This document shows positions 31,377-44,033 of a DNA stretch of 64,000 bases, in pieces (position 1 is the first letter of the stretch; the number at the start of each line of letters is the position of its first letter). Location of the stretch: positions 1,505,382,545-1,505,446,544 of the forward strand of contig OX336388.2 in NCBI GenBank assembly GCA_946902985.2, written 5' to 3'. The notes beneath the pieces are model-generated. The model saw only the letters and a program-made list of their open reading frames with translations, searched no databases and was not told where the DNA came from. Origin of the DNA: Meconema thalassinum (lineage: Eukaryota; Arthropoda; Insecta; Orthoptera; Tettigoniidae). Made by a program: the position numbers and the translations under genes.

Positions 31377-34300
31377 TCTCTTATATAAAAACAAGTGTCC
31401 TGACTGACTGACTGACTGACTGACTCATCATCGGCCAGCCAAAACTATTAAAGTTAGAAACATGAAATTTTGGGGATATGTTCGTGGTAAGTCGAAAACG
31501 CGCACTAAGGAAGGATTTTAGGATATTCAGGTTCTAAAGGGGTGTTAAGGGGATAGACCTGCATTTCATTGAATAACAATATCTCCCGATTGGTTTCATT
31601 GGGAGATGTGATACTCGGCATATACACTCATCATTAAAAATAAGAAGACACGTGTCTGAGGGTTTTTCGATTTGAAGTATATTATGAGGTGAAAGGGGTG
31701 AAAAGTGGGGGTTGAAGGCTTCCTAACGGAGCGTGTATCTCTTAAACGGCATAGGCGAGGAGTTTGATACTCAGTGGAAAAAAATCAGCTTAAAAAATAA
31801 GTAAATAGATGTTTGACCGTTTTTTCATAAATCCAATTTAAGGGGCCAATAGGGAGGGGTGAAATTCTGGGGGGGGGGGGAAACAGGAAAGAAAGTGTCC
31901 TAACTGATTGACTGACAGACTCACTCATCAAACTCAGGGAAAAAACTGCTTAAAAATAAGTAAATAGGTGTTCGACAGTCTTTTTCATAAAACCAATTTA
32001 AGGGGTTCTTGGGGAGAGGTGAAATTCTGAAAAAAGGAAATTGAGAGAAAAAGTCCTGACTCACTCATCATCGCCCAGCCAAAATTATTGAAGTTAGACA
32101 CATGACATTTCGGGGAATATGATCATTGTATGTCGGAACCGTCCACTAAGAGAGGATTTTCGGATATTCAGGGGGTGTTAAGGGGGTTAAACCTGCATTT
32201 CATTGAATAACAATAACTCCCGATTGGTTTTCTTGGGGGATGTGTTACTCGGCATATGAACACATAAAAAATAAGAAAACATGTGTCTGAGGGTTTTTCG
32301 ATGTGGTGGATATTATGAGGTGAAAGGGGTGAAAAGTGGGGGTTGAAGGATTCCTAACGGACCGTGTATCTCTTAAACGACATAGGCGAGGAGTTTGAAA
32401 CTCAGCGGAAAATATCAGCTTAAAAGATAAGTAAATAGATGTTCGATCGTTTTCTTTTCTAAATTCAATTTACAGGGGTCATGGGGAGGGGTGAAATTCT
32501 GGGGGGGGGGACCGGAAAGAAACTGTCCTAACTGATTGACTCTCTCACTCACTCTTCAAACTCAGGGACAGAAAACTGCTTAAATATAAGTAAATAAGTG
32601 TTTGACAGTTTATTTTTCATAAATCAAATTTAAGGGGTTCATTGTGAGGGGACAAATTCTGAAGAAAAAAAAAATGAATGAAAATGTCCTGACTCACTCA
32701 CTCACTCACTCATCATCGTCCAGCCAAAATTATTGAAGTTAGAAACATGACATTTTTGGGATATGTTCGTTGTATGTCAAAACCGTACACTAAGGGATGA
32801 TTTTCGGATATTCAGGTTCTAAAGGTGTCTTAATGGGGTTAAACCTGCATTTTATTGAATAAAAATATCTCGTGACTGGTTGCATTTGTGAATGTGATAC
32901 TCGGCATATAAACTAATCATTAAAAATAAGCAGACATGTGTCTAAGGGTTTTTCGATGTGGTGTATTTTATAAGGTGAAAGGGGTGAAAAGTGAGGGTTG
33001 AAGGATTCCTAACGGAGCGTGTATCTCTTCAACGACATACGTGAGAAGTTTGAAACTCAGCGAAAAAAAAACAGCTTAAAAATAAGTACATCGGTGTTCG
33101 ACCGTTTTTTCATAAATTCAATTTAAGGGGCAAATGGGGTGGGGTGACATTCTAGAAAAAAAAGGAGAGAAAGTGTCTTGACTGACTGACTAACTCACTC
33201 ACTCATCAAACTCGGGGGAAAAAGACAGCTTCAAATATAAGTTAATAGGTGTTCGAGCGATTCTTCATAAATCCAATTTAAGGGGCGCATGGGGAGGGCG
33301 TAAAATTCAGGTAAAATAATTGAAAAAAAATGACCTGACTGACTCACTCACTCATCATCGCCCAGCGAAAACTATTGAAGTAGGAAAAATTAAATTTTGG
33401 GAATATTTTCGCTCTATGTCGCAAACGTCAACTAATGAAGGAATTTTGTTTATTCGGGTTCTTAAGAGGTGTTAAGGGGGTAACGTGTATTTCATTCATT
33501 AACGATATCTTACGAGTTGTTTCTTTGGGGTTGTGATATTCGGCATATAAGCTAATCATTAAAATTAAGCAGACATATGTGTAAGGGTTTATCGATGTGA
33601 TGTATATTATGAGGTGAAAGGGGTGAAAATTGGGGGTTGAAGAATTTTTAACGGAGCGTGTATCTCTTAAACGACATAGGCGAGAAGTTTGACATTCAGC
33701 GGAAAAAACAGCTTAAAATATAAGTAAATAGGTGTTCAACCTTTTTTTCATAAATCCAATTTAAGGGGCCCTTGAAGAGGGGTGAAATTCTGGGGGAAAA
33801 AACTGGAAAGATAGTGTTCTAACTGATTAACTCACTCACTCATCAAACTCAGGGGGGAAGAACAGCTTAAAAAGAAGTAAATAGGTCTTCGACCGTTTTT
33901 TAAATCATAAATCCAATATAAGGGATTCATGAGAGGGGTGAAATTCTGAAAAATAAATGAAAGAAAATGTCCTGACTTACTCACTCATCATCGCCCAGCC
34001 AAAATTATTGAAGTTAGAAACATGAAATTTTGGGGTTGTGTTCGTTGTATGTCGAAAACGTCCACCAAGGGAGGATTTTTGGATATTCAGGTTCTAAAGG
34101 GGTGTTAAGGGGGGTAGATCTGCATTTAATTGAATAGCAATGTCTCCCGATTGGTTTCCTTGGGGGATGCGATACTCGGCATATAAACTCATCATTAAGA
34201 ATAAGAAGACACATGTCTGAGGGTTTTTCGATGAACTGTATATTATGAGGTGTATGTGTGAAAAGTGGGGGTTGAAGGATTCCTAACGGAGCAAGTATCT

Positions 34301-34668
34301 CTTAAAAGACAGAGGCATAAAGTATGAAACTCAGGGGGAAGAATCAGCTTGAAAAATAAGTAAAAAGGTGGTCGATCGTTTTTTTCATGAATCCAATTCA
34401 AGGGGCCCATGGGGAGGGATGAAATTCTGGAAGAAAAAGTCCACTAAGGAAGGATTTTTGGATATTCACTCTCATCGACCAACCAAAACTATTAAAGTTA
34501 GAAGAATGATATTTTGGGGATATGTTTGTTGGGTGTCGAAAACGTCTACTAAGGAGGGATTTTTGGATATTCAGGTTCTAAAAGGGTGTTAACGGGGTTA
34601 AACCTGCATTTCATTGAATAAAAATATGACACGACTATGACGCGAGCGAAGCCGCGGGTACCTGCTAG
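31377..34668 (+). mobile_element. Helitron (non-autonomous), plus strand, 3.3 kb with internal repeats
   Basis: Starts TCTCTTATATAAAAACAAG and ends 'gacgcgagcgaagccgcggg' TACCTGCTAG (CTAG 34665-34668). The interior repeats a ~500-650 bp module about six times, the GACT/CACTCA-rich start of each module being easy to see at 31400, 31900, 32055, 32690, 33180, 33340 and 33975. No ORF of note. The next Helitron starts at the very next base. Confidence 0.85.
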
Positions 34669-35989
34669 TCTCTTATATAAGAACAAGTGTCCTGACTGAC
34701 TGACTGACTGACTGACTGACTGACTGACTCATCATCGCCCAGCCAAAACTATTAAAGTTAGAAACATGAAATTTTGGGGATATGTTCGTGGTAAGTCGAA
34801 AACGCGCACTAAGAAAGGATTTTTGGATATTCAGGTTCTAAAGGTGTCTTAAGGGGGTACACATGCATTTCATTGAATAGCAATATCTCCGGCTTGGTTT
34901 CATTGAGGGACGTGATACTCGGCATATAAACGTATCATTAAAAATAAGAAGACACGTGTCTGAGGGTTTTTCGATGTGGTGTATATTATGAGGTGAAAGG
35001 GGTGAAAAGTGGGGGTTGAAGGGTTCCTAACGGAGCATGTATCTCTTAAACGACATAGGCGAGGAGTTTGAAACTCAGCGGAAAAAAATCAGCTTAAAAA
35101 ATAAGTAAATAGGTGTTTGACCGTTTTTTCATAAATCGAATTTAAGGGGCCCATGGGGAGGGGTGAAATTCTGAAAAAAGAAAATTGAAACATACAATGT
35201 CCTGACTCACTCATCATCGCCCAGCCTAAATTATTGAAGTTAGAAACAAGACATTTTGGGGATATGATCATTATATGTCCAAACCGTCCACTAAGGGAGG
35301 TTTTTCGGATATTCAGGTTCTAAAGGGGTGTTAAGGGGGTAAAACCTGCATTTCATTGAATAACAATAACTCCGGATTGGTTTCATTTGTGGATGTGATA
35401 CTCGGCATATAAACTGATCATTAAAAATAAGAAGACACGTGTCTGAGGGTTTTTCAATGTGGTGTATATTATGAGGTGAAAGGGGTGAAAAGTGGGGGTT
35501 GAAGGATTCCTAAGGCTACGTCCTGGGTGCGAGCGTCCAGCGTGCACGCGCTTTCACGCGCTACCTGCTTGATGCGGACAAACACACACTATCGCATGTG
35601 TCTGTGCGGTCTTGGAGCGTTCTCGCGCGCGTGCTTCCCAGGCAGCGCTACCAACGCTCTCGAGTAGGAAGCAGCTACCAAACAAGTTTGTCCGCGATTG
35701 TACATTCGGCAGTGTGCTAGCAAAATGTCGACATCAGAGGCTGGTCAGAAATATATACGGTACACTAATATGTAGTAAAATGTACTTAGATGTGAGAGAA
35801 AACGTTAAGGTGAGTGGTCAAGAGAAATGAAAATACTCTACAATTGCATAGATTGGGGAAATTGGTCCCCCTGTTCCATACACTTTCCTCCAATCTATGT
35901 ATTAAACATTCATACGGACCAAAAATGAAGTTATTAACAAATTATGAAAGGTATAAAAACTAATATAACATTTCTTTACAGAGGAGGTT

Positions 35990-36500
35990 AGCAAGTCCAA
36001 ATGAAAAGCCTGAGGGATAACTTCAGAAAAGAAGTTAAGAAAACAGGAAACCCCAGAATGGGAGACCCTGCCCCAACACCTACACCATGGTGGGTACATT
36101 TCAAGGTCATGGAATTTCTTAAGGATATCACGGAACCGAAGAAAACATCTGGAAATATTCCAGTTGAAGACAACCCACAAACAGAAGATGAGTCAGATGA
36201 GAACAGCCTAGACGATGCCTCAGTGGTTGTTGATTCAGATCCTACAGTTGCACCTGAAGCTCCAAATCCTCCGATAAGGAATAGACCAAAAACATTAGAC
36301 TATCGGCAGGAAATGGTACAATTAGTGAAGAAAAAATGGAGTGGATGTTTAACCATAGAGATAAAGAGAAAGAGGAGTATGATGATCTTAACTTCTTCAA
36401 ATATTTGTTGCCATACATGAAAAATCTTCCTCTTTTTAGAGAAACTCAGTTTAAGATCACAGTTTCAGAATATGCTCTTCAACGAGTTAAACACTCTTGA
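35990..36500 (+). pseudogene. MADF-BESS domain protein (Harbinger ORF1-like), frameshifted
   Basis: The frame from 36001 reads MKSLRDNFRKEVKKTGNP, then PWWVHFKVMEFLKD. This is the second half of a MADF (Myb/SANT-like) DNA-binding domain: LRD.FR.E.KK followed by an aromatic stretch and FLKD. An acidic linker follows (TEDESDENSLDDA). In a different frame from about 36335, EKMEWMFNHRDKEKEEYDDL continues into NFFKYLLPYMKNLPLFRETQ, a BESS-type motif, to a stop at 36498. The switch lies at the A-run near 36330-36336, so one indel splits the protein. The domain start may lie in an upstream exon: a 3' splice-like 'tttctttacag' is at 35971-35981 and a donor-like 'aaggtgagtgg' at 35809-35819. In Harbinger elements such proteins bind the TIRs and help transposase import. 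Confidence 0.8.
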
Positions 36501-37313
36501 GATGCAAAGTAATTTTAGTCATCCTTCTCCTTCTTCACTCTCAGCCTTAACTTCAACCGACAATGCAAGCTATGATCTGACATACATTGATTTTAATTGT
36601 TTGATTCAATAAGTGTAATGAACATTGTGAGAATATTATGTTACTCTCCGGCTACTCCGGTTTTCCCTGTCAAAATTTCATTCCAGCAACACTCTCCACT
36701 GTCATTTCATTTCATCTGTCATTCATTTAATCATTGCTCCAGAGGAGTGCGACAGGCTTCGGCAGCCAGCACAGCTCATGTCCTCGCCGCTAGATGGGGG
36801 CTTCATTCATTCCATTCCTGACCCGGTCGGAGACTGGAAGCAGGCTGTGGATTTTCATTCGTTTTCAATAAATAAATTCAGGCTTACGTTTCATAGGTAA
36901 ACTATCTTACCTCAAAGTAACAAAAAGTGTTCCTTCCAGAGATATTGGTTTCTGAAAATTAGTGGTACTGTGAAAAGGTGTGGTCAAATAAGCTCCACTA
37001 TGTAATCGAACGTTGCAGGTAAAATTCTGCAGTATTCAAAAAATGTATTGTGGTCAGGTTTGAGCTCATTATAGAGGTGATGGAACTCCCCTAACTGATG
37101 CCGGCTTTTCAATATAAAATACTTGCTTTGCCGCGTATTCACTAACTCAATTTTCTAACGCATTGTTCTCCACGAGAAACATAAGGCTTGCTCTCCTAGC
37201 AGTTGTCATCGTGCTATTAGCCTGGTAGCTACGACAATGGACACATGGAAGCGCGTCAACTAGTAGCGCGTGGAAGCGCGTGCACGCTAGACGCTCGCAC
37301 CTAGGACGTAGCC
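36501..37313. other. 3' part of the Harbinger derivative, no DDE gene
   Basis: No frame with DDE transposase features. Contains a polyadenylation-like AATAAA near 36868-36875. The distal 50 bp are the right TIR. Confidence 0.55.
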
Positions 37314-38688
37314 TGACGGAGCGTGTATCTCCTAAACGACATAGGCGAGGAGTTTGAACTCAGCGGAAAAACATCAGCCTAAAAGATAAGTAAATAGGTG
37401 TTGACCGTTATTTTTGTCATAAATCCAATTTGAGGGGCCCATGGGAAGGGGTGGAATTCTGGGGGGGGGGGGGGGACAGGAAAGAAAGTGTCCTAACTGA
37501 TTGACTGACTTAGTCACTCTTCAATCTCAGGGAGTGAAAGCTGCTTAAAAATAAGTAAATAAGTGTTCGACAGTTTCTTTTTTATAAATCAAATTTAAGG
37601 GGTTCATGGGGAGGGGTGAAATTCTGGAGAAAAAGAAATGAAAGAAAATGTCCTGACTCACTCACTCACTCACTCACTCATCATTGCCCAGCCAAAATTA
37701 ATGAAGTTAGAAACATGACATTTTGGGGATATGTTCGTTGCATGTCAAAACCGTACACTAAGGGAGGATTTTCGGATATTCAGGTTCTAGAGGGGTCTTA
37801 AGGGGGTTGAACCTGCATTTTATTAATTAACAATATATCACTAGTGGTTTCATATGTGGATGTGATACTCGGCACATAAACTAATCATTAAAAATAAGCA
37901 CACATGTGTCTAAGGGTTTTTCGATGTGGTGTAAATTATAAGGTGAAAGGGGTGAAAAGTGGGGGTTGAAGGTTTCCTAACGGAGCGTGTATCTCTTAAA
38001 AGACATAGGTGAGAAGTTTGAAACTCAGCGGAAAAAATCAGCTTAAAAATTAAGTAAATCGGTGTTCGAAAGTTTTTTCATAAATTCAACTTAAGGGACC
38101 GATGGTGTGGGGTGAAATTCTGGGGGGAAAAGGAGAGAAAGTGTCCTAACTGACTGACTAACTCACTCACTCATCAAACTCAGGGGAAAAAGACAGCTTA
38201 AAAATAAGTTAATAGGTGTTCGAGCGTTTCTTCATAAATTCAATTTAAGGGGCCCATGGGGAGGGGTAAAATTCTGATAAAAATAATTGAAAGAAAATGA
38301 CCTGATTAACCCACTCACTCATCATCGCCCAGCCAAAATTATAGAAGTTAGAAACATGAAATTTTGGGGATATGTTCATTGTATGTCGTAAACGTCCACT
38401 AAGGAAAGAATTTTGGATATTCAGGTTCTAAATGGGTGTTAAGGGGGTAAACCTGCATTTCATTGAATAACAATATCTCACGAGTGGTTTCATTTGGGGA
38501 TGTGATACTTGGCATATAAACCAATCATTAAAAATAAGCTGACACATGTCTAATGATTTTTCGATGTAGTGTATATTAAGAGTAAATGGGTGAAAAGTGG
38601 GGGTTGAAGGATTCCTAACGGAGCGTGCATCTCCTAAACGACATAGGCGATGAGTTTGAAACTCAGAGGAAAACAATCAGCTTAATAA

Positions 38689-38691
38689 TAA

Positions 38692-38726
<35 letters not shown>

Positions 38727-38744
38727 ATACATAAATAAATAATT
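38689..38744 (+). repeat. (AAAT)n microsatellite
   Basis: About a dozen AAAT units with one 'acat' interruption, inside a Helitron module where other copies have a single 'aataagtaaat'. Replication slippage at this site is the likely source. Confidence 0.95.
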
Positions 38745-39054
38745 TAATAAATAGGTGTTCGACCGTATTTTCATAAATCCAATTTAAGGGGCTCATGGGG
38801 AGGGGTGAAATTCTGGAAGAAAAACGTCCACTAAGGAAGGAATTTTGGATATTCACTCTCATCGACCAACCAAAACTATTAAAGTTAGAAGAATGATATT
38901 TTGGGATTATGTTTGTTGTTCGTCGAAAAGTCTACTAAGGAGGGATATTTGGATATTCAAGTTCTAAAGGGGTGTGAACGGGGTTAAACCTGGATTTCAT
39001 TGAAGAACAATATGACACGACTATGACGCGAGCGAAGCCGCGGGTACCTGCTAG

Positions 39055-39772
39055 TAAGATATATCCGGGAAAATGTGTCTGTCCTTCTGTCTGTCTGTCT
39101 GTCCTTCTGTCTGGCTGTGTGTGTGAGTGCCCCCCCCCCTATCAACTCCTAAATGGCTGCAGCAATCGAAACTAAATTTAGTATGAGTAAAGATGTATAC
39201 CGGAATATCTCAGGCCCATATTTGAAAAAGAAGTCAGTGCTACCAAATGCTAAAAAAACGCACTAGAAATTTGAGCTCCATGTTGGATATCTTGGAAGGT
39301 ATACATGGGAGCTATTCTAAAATTGGCACACATGTAGATAATACTATTTCAGTTTAATTTCCAGGTGGCCATACATGACAGCATTGCCAAAATAATTTTC
39401 AGCCTTCTGATAAGTCCAATTTTTAAATGCATATAACGTATACACTATCAATTGGATTTCAACCAAATTTTGTATGTAATATGTGTACATAAACATATAT
39501 GACTGAGTGTATTCTTAAGAGCCACCAGGGCTGCCAACTGTTAATAATTGCCCTCTATTTTGTATCCAAATATATCAGAAAGTATGCAAGCCGACAGCTT
39601 TAAACTATGCACACGTAAATTACCCGACATTTTACATTCATTTGGAGTAACTTATATACGTCAGTTCTACCAACATGATTCTAAGCCTGCTGATAGGACC
39701 AATTTTTAAATACATGTATCTTCTATACCAACAAATGGATTTCATCCAAAATTGGCACAAAAATATATAATA
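39055..39772. repeat. Degenerate interspersed repeat with a CTGT-rich start
   Basis: After the Helitron end, (CTGT)n text at about 39079-39110 and a C-run lead into 'atcaactcctaaatggctgc' and two similar blocks ('aaccaaattttgtatgtaat' and 'atccaaaattggcacaaaa') that look like diverged monomers of about 290-300 bp. The layout resembles the 5' half of families M and N, but I could not find matching ends. Confidence 0.45.
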
Positions 39773-40250
39773 CTAGCTGAAGTACCCGTGCTTCGCTACG
39801 CGTCATAAATAAATTAAAATGTGAAGGTGACAGTTAGAACAGGGGATAGGCGAGGTGCTGCGCAGAGGGAGATGAAGGATGGAACATTTTGTCCAACTAC
39901 ACCGCTCGGCGTTGACCGTGTTTTATAGCACAAATTTAGGTTTTACTCGCTAACCGTTGGAGATACCTTTCGGATAGAAAATTTAATTTTAAACCTCGTA
40001 TATGCCATCAAAAGTTTGCTATTTCTTAGCGTTGACTTTTTATTTGAAATGGAAATATGAAAGTTTGAAACCAAAGGGTGTAGTGACGTCACTAAAATGG
40101 TCGCCATCTTTAAATAGTACAAAGTATTGAAATCAAAAGTAGCCTATATGTTAACCAGGTAAATCAGCTACTTCCATGTAAAATTCATGTAAGTCGGACC
40201 AGTGGTTCTTGCGTGATTGAGTAATACACAGACACACACCATCTCATTTT
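39773..40250 (-). mobile_element. Helitron-like fragment, minus strand, 3' end intact
   Basis: On minus the end reads 'cgtagcgaagcacgggtact' TCAGCTAG followed by T (plus: A then CTAG at 39773-39776). The 'gcgaagc...cgggta...CTAG' pattern is like that of the larger Helitrons but is a distinct family. The 5' side (towards 40250) contains 'gtattactcaatcacgcaag' and an ACACAC run, and ends where 'tttttagcct' meets the next Helitron. Probably 5'-truncated. Confidence 0.6.
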
Positions 40251-40255
40251 TAGCC

Positions 40256-43200
40256 TCGCTTCGCTCGCGTCATAGTCGTGTCATATTGTTATTCAATGAA
40301 ATGCAGGTTTAACCCCGTTAACACCACTTTAGTACCTCAATATCCAAAAATCCCTCGTTAGTAGACTTTTTCGACACACAACAAACATATCCCCTTATTC
40401 TAACTTTAATAGTTTTGATTGGTCGATGAGAGTGAACATCCAAAAATCCTTCCTTAGTGGACGTTTTTCTTCCAGAATTTCACCCCTCCCCATAGGCCCT
40501 TTAAATTAGATTTATGAAAAAAAAAAACAGTCGAACACCTACTTATTTTAATTATTTATTCATTTATTTATTTCTCAGCTGATTGAAACTCGGAGAAAAT
40601 CAAACTCCTCGCCTATGTCGTTTAAGAGATACACGCTCCGTTAGGAATCTTTCAACCCCCACTTTTCATCCCTTTCACCTCATAATATACACCACATCGA
40701 AAAACCATTAGACATGTGTCAGCTTATTTTTAATGATTAGTATATATGCCAAGTATCACATCCCCAAATGAAACCACTCATGAGATATTTTTATTCAATG
40801 AAATGCACGTTTACCCCCTTAACACCTCTTTAGAACCTGAATATCCAAAACTCTTTCCTTAGTGGACTTTTTCGACATACTACTAACTTATCACCAAAAT
40901 TTCATGTTTCTAACTCAAATAATTTTGGATGGGCGATGATGAGTGAGTGAGTCAGTCAGGACATTTTCTTTCATTTAGTTTTGAGAATTTCACCCCTCCC
41001 CATGAACCCCTTAAATTGGATTTATGGAAAAAAAAACGGTCGAACACCTATTTACTTATTTAAATCTGTTTTCTCCCTGAGTTTGATGAGTGAGTAAGTG
41101 ATTCAATCAGTTAGGACACTTTCTTTCCTGTTTTTCCCACGAATTTCACTCCTACCCATGGGCCCCTTAAATTGGATTTATGAAGAAATGGTCGAACACC
41201 TATTTACTTGTTTTTAAGCTGCTTTTTCCGCTGAATTTCAAACTTATCGCCTATGTTGAATAAGAGATACAGTACACGCTCCGTTAAGAATCCTTCAACC
41301 CCCAATTTTCTCCCCTTTCACCTCATAATATACACCATACCGATAAACCCTTAGACATATGCCTGCTTATTTTGAACGCTTAGTTTATATGCCGAATATC
41401 ACATCCCCAAATGAAACAACACATGAGATATTGTTATTTAATGAAATGCAAGTTTAACCCCCTTAACACCCCTTCAGAACATGAATATCCAAAAATCCAT
41501 CCTTAGTGGACTTTTTCGACATACGACGAACATATCCCCAAAATTTCAAGTTTCTAACTGCAATAGGTTTGCTGGGGGATGATGAGTGAATATCCAAAAA
41601 TCCTTCCTTAGTGGACTTCTTTCCCCAGAATTTCATCCCTCCCCATGAGCCCCTTAAATTGGATTTATGAAAAAACGATCGAACACCGATTTACTACTTT
41701 TTCAATCTGATTGTTCCCCCTGAGATTTTTACTTTTGCCTCTGTCTTTTAAGAGATACTTGCTCCGTTAAGAATCCTTCAACACTCACTTTCACACATAC
41801 ACTTCATAATATACACCACATCGAAAAACCCTCAGACATGTGTCTTCTTATTCTTAATGATGAGTTTATATGCCTAGTATCCCATCCCAAAGGAGACCAA
41901 TCGGGAGATATTGTTATTCAATTAAATGCAAGTCTACCCCCTTAACACCCCTTTAGAAGCTGAATATCCAAAATTCCTTCCTTAGTGGACGATTTCGACA
42001 TACAACGAACATAGCCCATTAATGTCATGTTTCTAACTTCAATAATTTTGGCTGGGGGATGATGAGTGAGTGAGTAAGTCAGGACATTTTTTTTCAATTA
42101 TTTTTCAGAATTTCACCCCTCTCATGAACCCCTTAAATTGGATTTATGAAAAGAATGGTCGAACATCTATTTACTTATTTATGAGCTGTTTTTCCCCCCT
42201 GAGTTTGATGAGTGAGTGAGTTAGGACACTTTCTTTCCTGATTTTTCCCCCGGAATTTCACCCCTCTCCAAGAGCCCCTTAAATTGGATTTATGAAAAAA
42301 CGGTCGAACACCTATTTACTTATATTTTATGCTGTTTTTCCCCGCCGAATTTCAAACTTCTCGCCTATGTCGTTTAACAGATACACGCTTCGTTAAGAAT
42401 CCCTCAACCCCCAATGTTCACCCCTTTCACCTCATAATATACACCACATCGATAAACCCTTAGCCATATGTCTGATTATTTTAACGATTAGCTTATATAC
42501 CGAATATCACATCCCCAAAGAAGCAACTCATGAGGTATCGTTATTCAATGAAATGCACGTTTACCCCCCTTAACACCTCTTTAAAACCCGAATAACAAAA
42601 ATCATTCATTAGTTGACGTTTTCGACATACAGCGAACATATTCCCAAAATTTCATGTTTCTAACTTTAATAGTTTTAGCTGGGCGTGATGAGTGAGTGAG
42701 TCAGACAGGACATTTTCTTTCAATTATTTTTACCAGAATCTCACCCCTCCCCATGGGCCCCTTAAATTGGATTGATGAAAAAACGCTTGAACACTTATTA
42801 ACTTATTTTTTAACCTGTCTTTTTCCCCTGAGTTTGATGAGTGAGTGAGTCAGTCGGTCAGTTAGGACACTATCTCTCCTTCTTCCCCCCAGAATTTCAC
42901 CCCACCCCATTGGCTCCTTAAATTAATTTATGAAAAAACGGTGGAAAACCGATTTACTTATTTTTTAAGCTGATTTTTTTTCGCTGAATTTCAAATTTCT
43001 CGCCTATGTCGTTTAGGAGATAGGCCTACACGCTTCGTTAGGAATCCTTCAACCCCCAATTTTCACCCCTTTCACCTCATAATAATACACCACTTCGAAA
43101 AACCCTTAGACACATTTCTGCTTATTTTTAATGATTAGTTTATATGCCGAGTATCACATCCACAAATGAAACCACTCGTGAGATATTGTTATTCAATGAA

Positions 43201-44033
43201 ATGCAGGTTTAACCCCCTTAAGACCCATTTAGAACGGGAATATTCAAAAATCCTCCCTTAGTGTATGGTTTTGACATACAACGAACATATCCCGAAAATG
43301 CCATGTTTCCAACTTCAATATTTTTGGCTGGGCGATGATGAGTGAGTGAGTGAGTCAGGACATTTTCTTTCAATTTTTTCTTCTTCAGAATTTCACCCCT
43401 CCCGATGAACCCCAAATTTGATTTATCAAAAAAACTGTCGAACACATATATCCTTATTTTTAAGCAGTTTTTCCCCCTGAGTTTGAAGAGCGAGTGAGTC
43501 AATCGGTTAGGACACTTTCTTTCCTGATTTTTACCCAGAATTTCAGCCCTCCCCATGGGCTCCTTAAATTGGATTTATGAATAAAAAACGGTCAAACACC
43601 TATTTACTTATTTTTATGCTGATTTTTTCCCGCTGAGTTTCAAACTCCTCGCCTATGTCGTTTAAGAGATACAGGCTCCGTTAGGAATCTTTCAACCCCC
43701 ACTTCTCACCCCTTTCACCTCATAATATACACCGCATCGAAAAACCCTGTCTTCTTATTTTTAATGATGAGTTTATATGCCGAGTGTCACATCCCCCAAT
43801 GAAACCAATCGGGAAATATTGCTATTCAATGAAATGCAGGTCTACCCCCTTAACACCCCTTTAGAACCTGAATATCCAAAAATCCTTTCTTGGTGGGCGT
43901 TTGCGGCCCTTGAGAAAGCTGCAAACCAAATTTCATTCCAATCCGTTGGGTGGTTTCTCAGATTTCGTGATGTATGTGTGAGTGAGTGAGTGATTGAGTG
44001 GTATTTGACAAATATCTAGTATGTAGATAGTGT
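40256..44033 (-). mobile_element. Helitron (non-autonomous), minus strand, 3.8 kb, 3' tip truncated and different 5' head
   Basis: On minus the 3' end reads '...gacacgactatgacgcgagcgaa' and stops before the CCGCGGGTACCTGCTAG tip found in other copies. The interior repeats the usual module six or seven times. At about 43895, however, the 5' head changes: instead of 'catcatcgcccagccaaaac' it has (minus) 'atacatcacgaaatctgaga', 'ccacccaacggattggaatg' and 'cagctttctcaagggccgca', the head used by the units at 51498-53180. The switch is at the shared 'cgcccac(t/c)aag'. Confidence 0.75.

Larger units (their letters stand above)
35514..37313 (+). mobile_element. PIF/Harbinger-type transposon derivative (1.8 kb)
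   Basis: TIRs GGCTACGTCCTGGGTGCGAG and (reverse) GGCTACGTCCTAGGTGCGAG extend about 50 bp and include GC-rich 'cgtgcacgcgcttcc'-like text. The left flank is TAA and the right flank TGA, where uninterrupted Helitron modules read 'cctaacggagcg'. A 3 bp TAA duplication with one later change is therefore the simplest reading, which fits Harbinger (TWA). The element carries an ORF1-type MADF-BESS gene but no DDE nuclease, so it is non-autonomous or deleted. Confidence 0.85.
34669..39054 (+). mobile_element. Helitron (non-autonomous), plus strand, 4.4 kb including a nested Harbinger
   Basis: The 5' end TCTCTTATATAAGAACAAG directly follows the CTAG of the preceding copy. The 3' end is 'cgcgagcgaagccgcggg' TACCTG CTAG (39051-39054) followed by T, the expected host base. 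Without the 1.8 kb insert at 35514-37313 it is about 2.6 kb and has four or five of the same internal modules. It contains an (AAAT)n microsatellite at 38689-38744. No coding capacity of its own. Confidence 0.87.

Noticed and set aside
22462..34668. CRISPR-like array from regularly spaced GACT/CACTCA repeats
   Set aside because: Repeats are degenerate tetranucleotide runs inside ~500-650 bp modules of a eukaryotic Helitron; spacing and unit size do not fit CRISPR.
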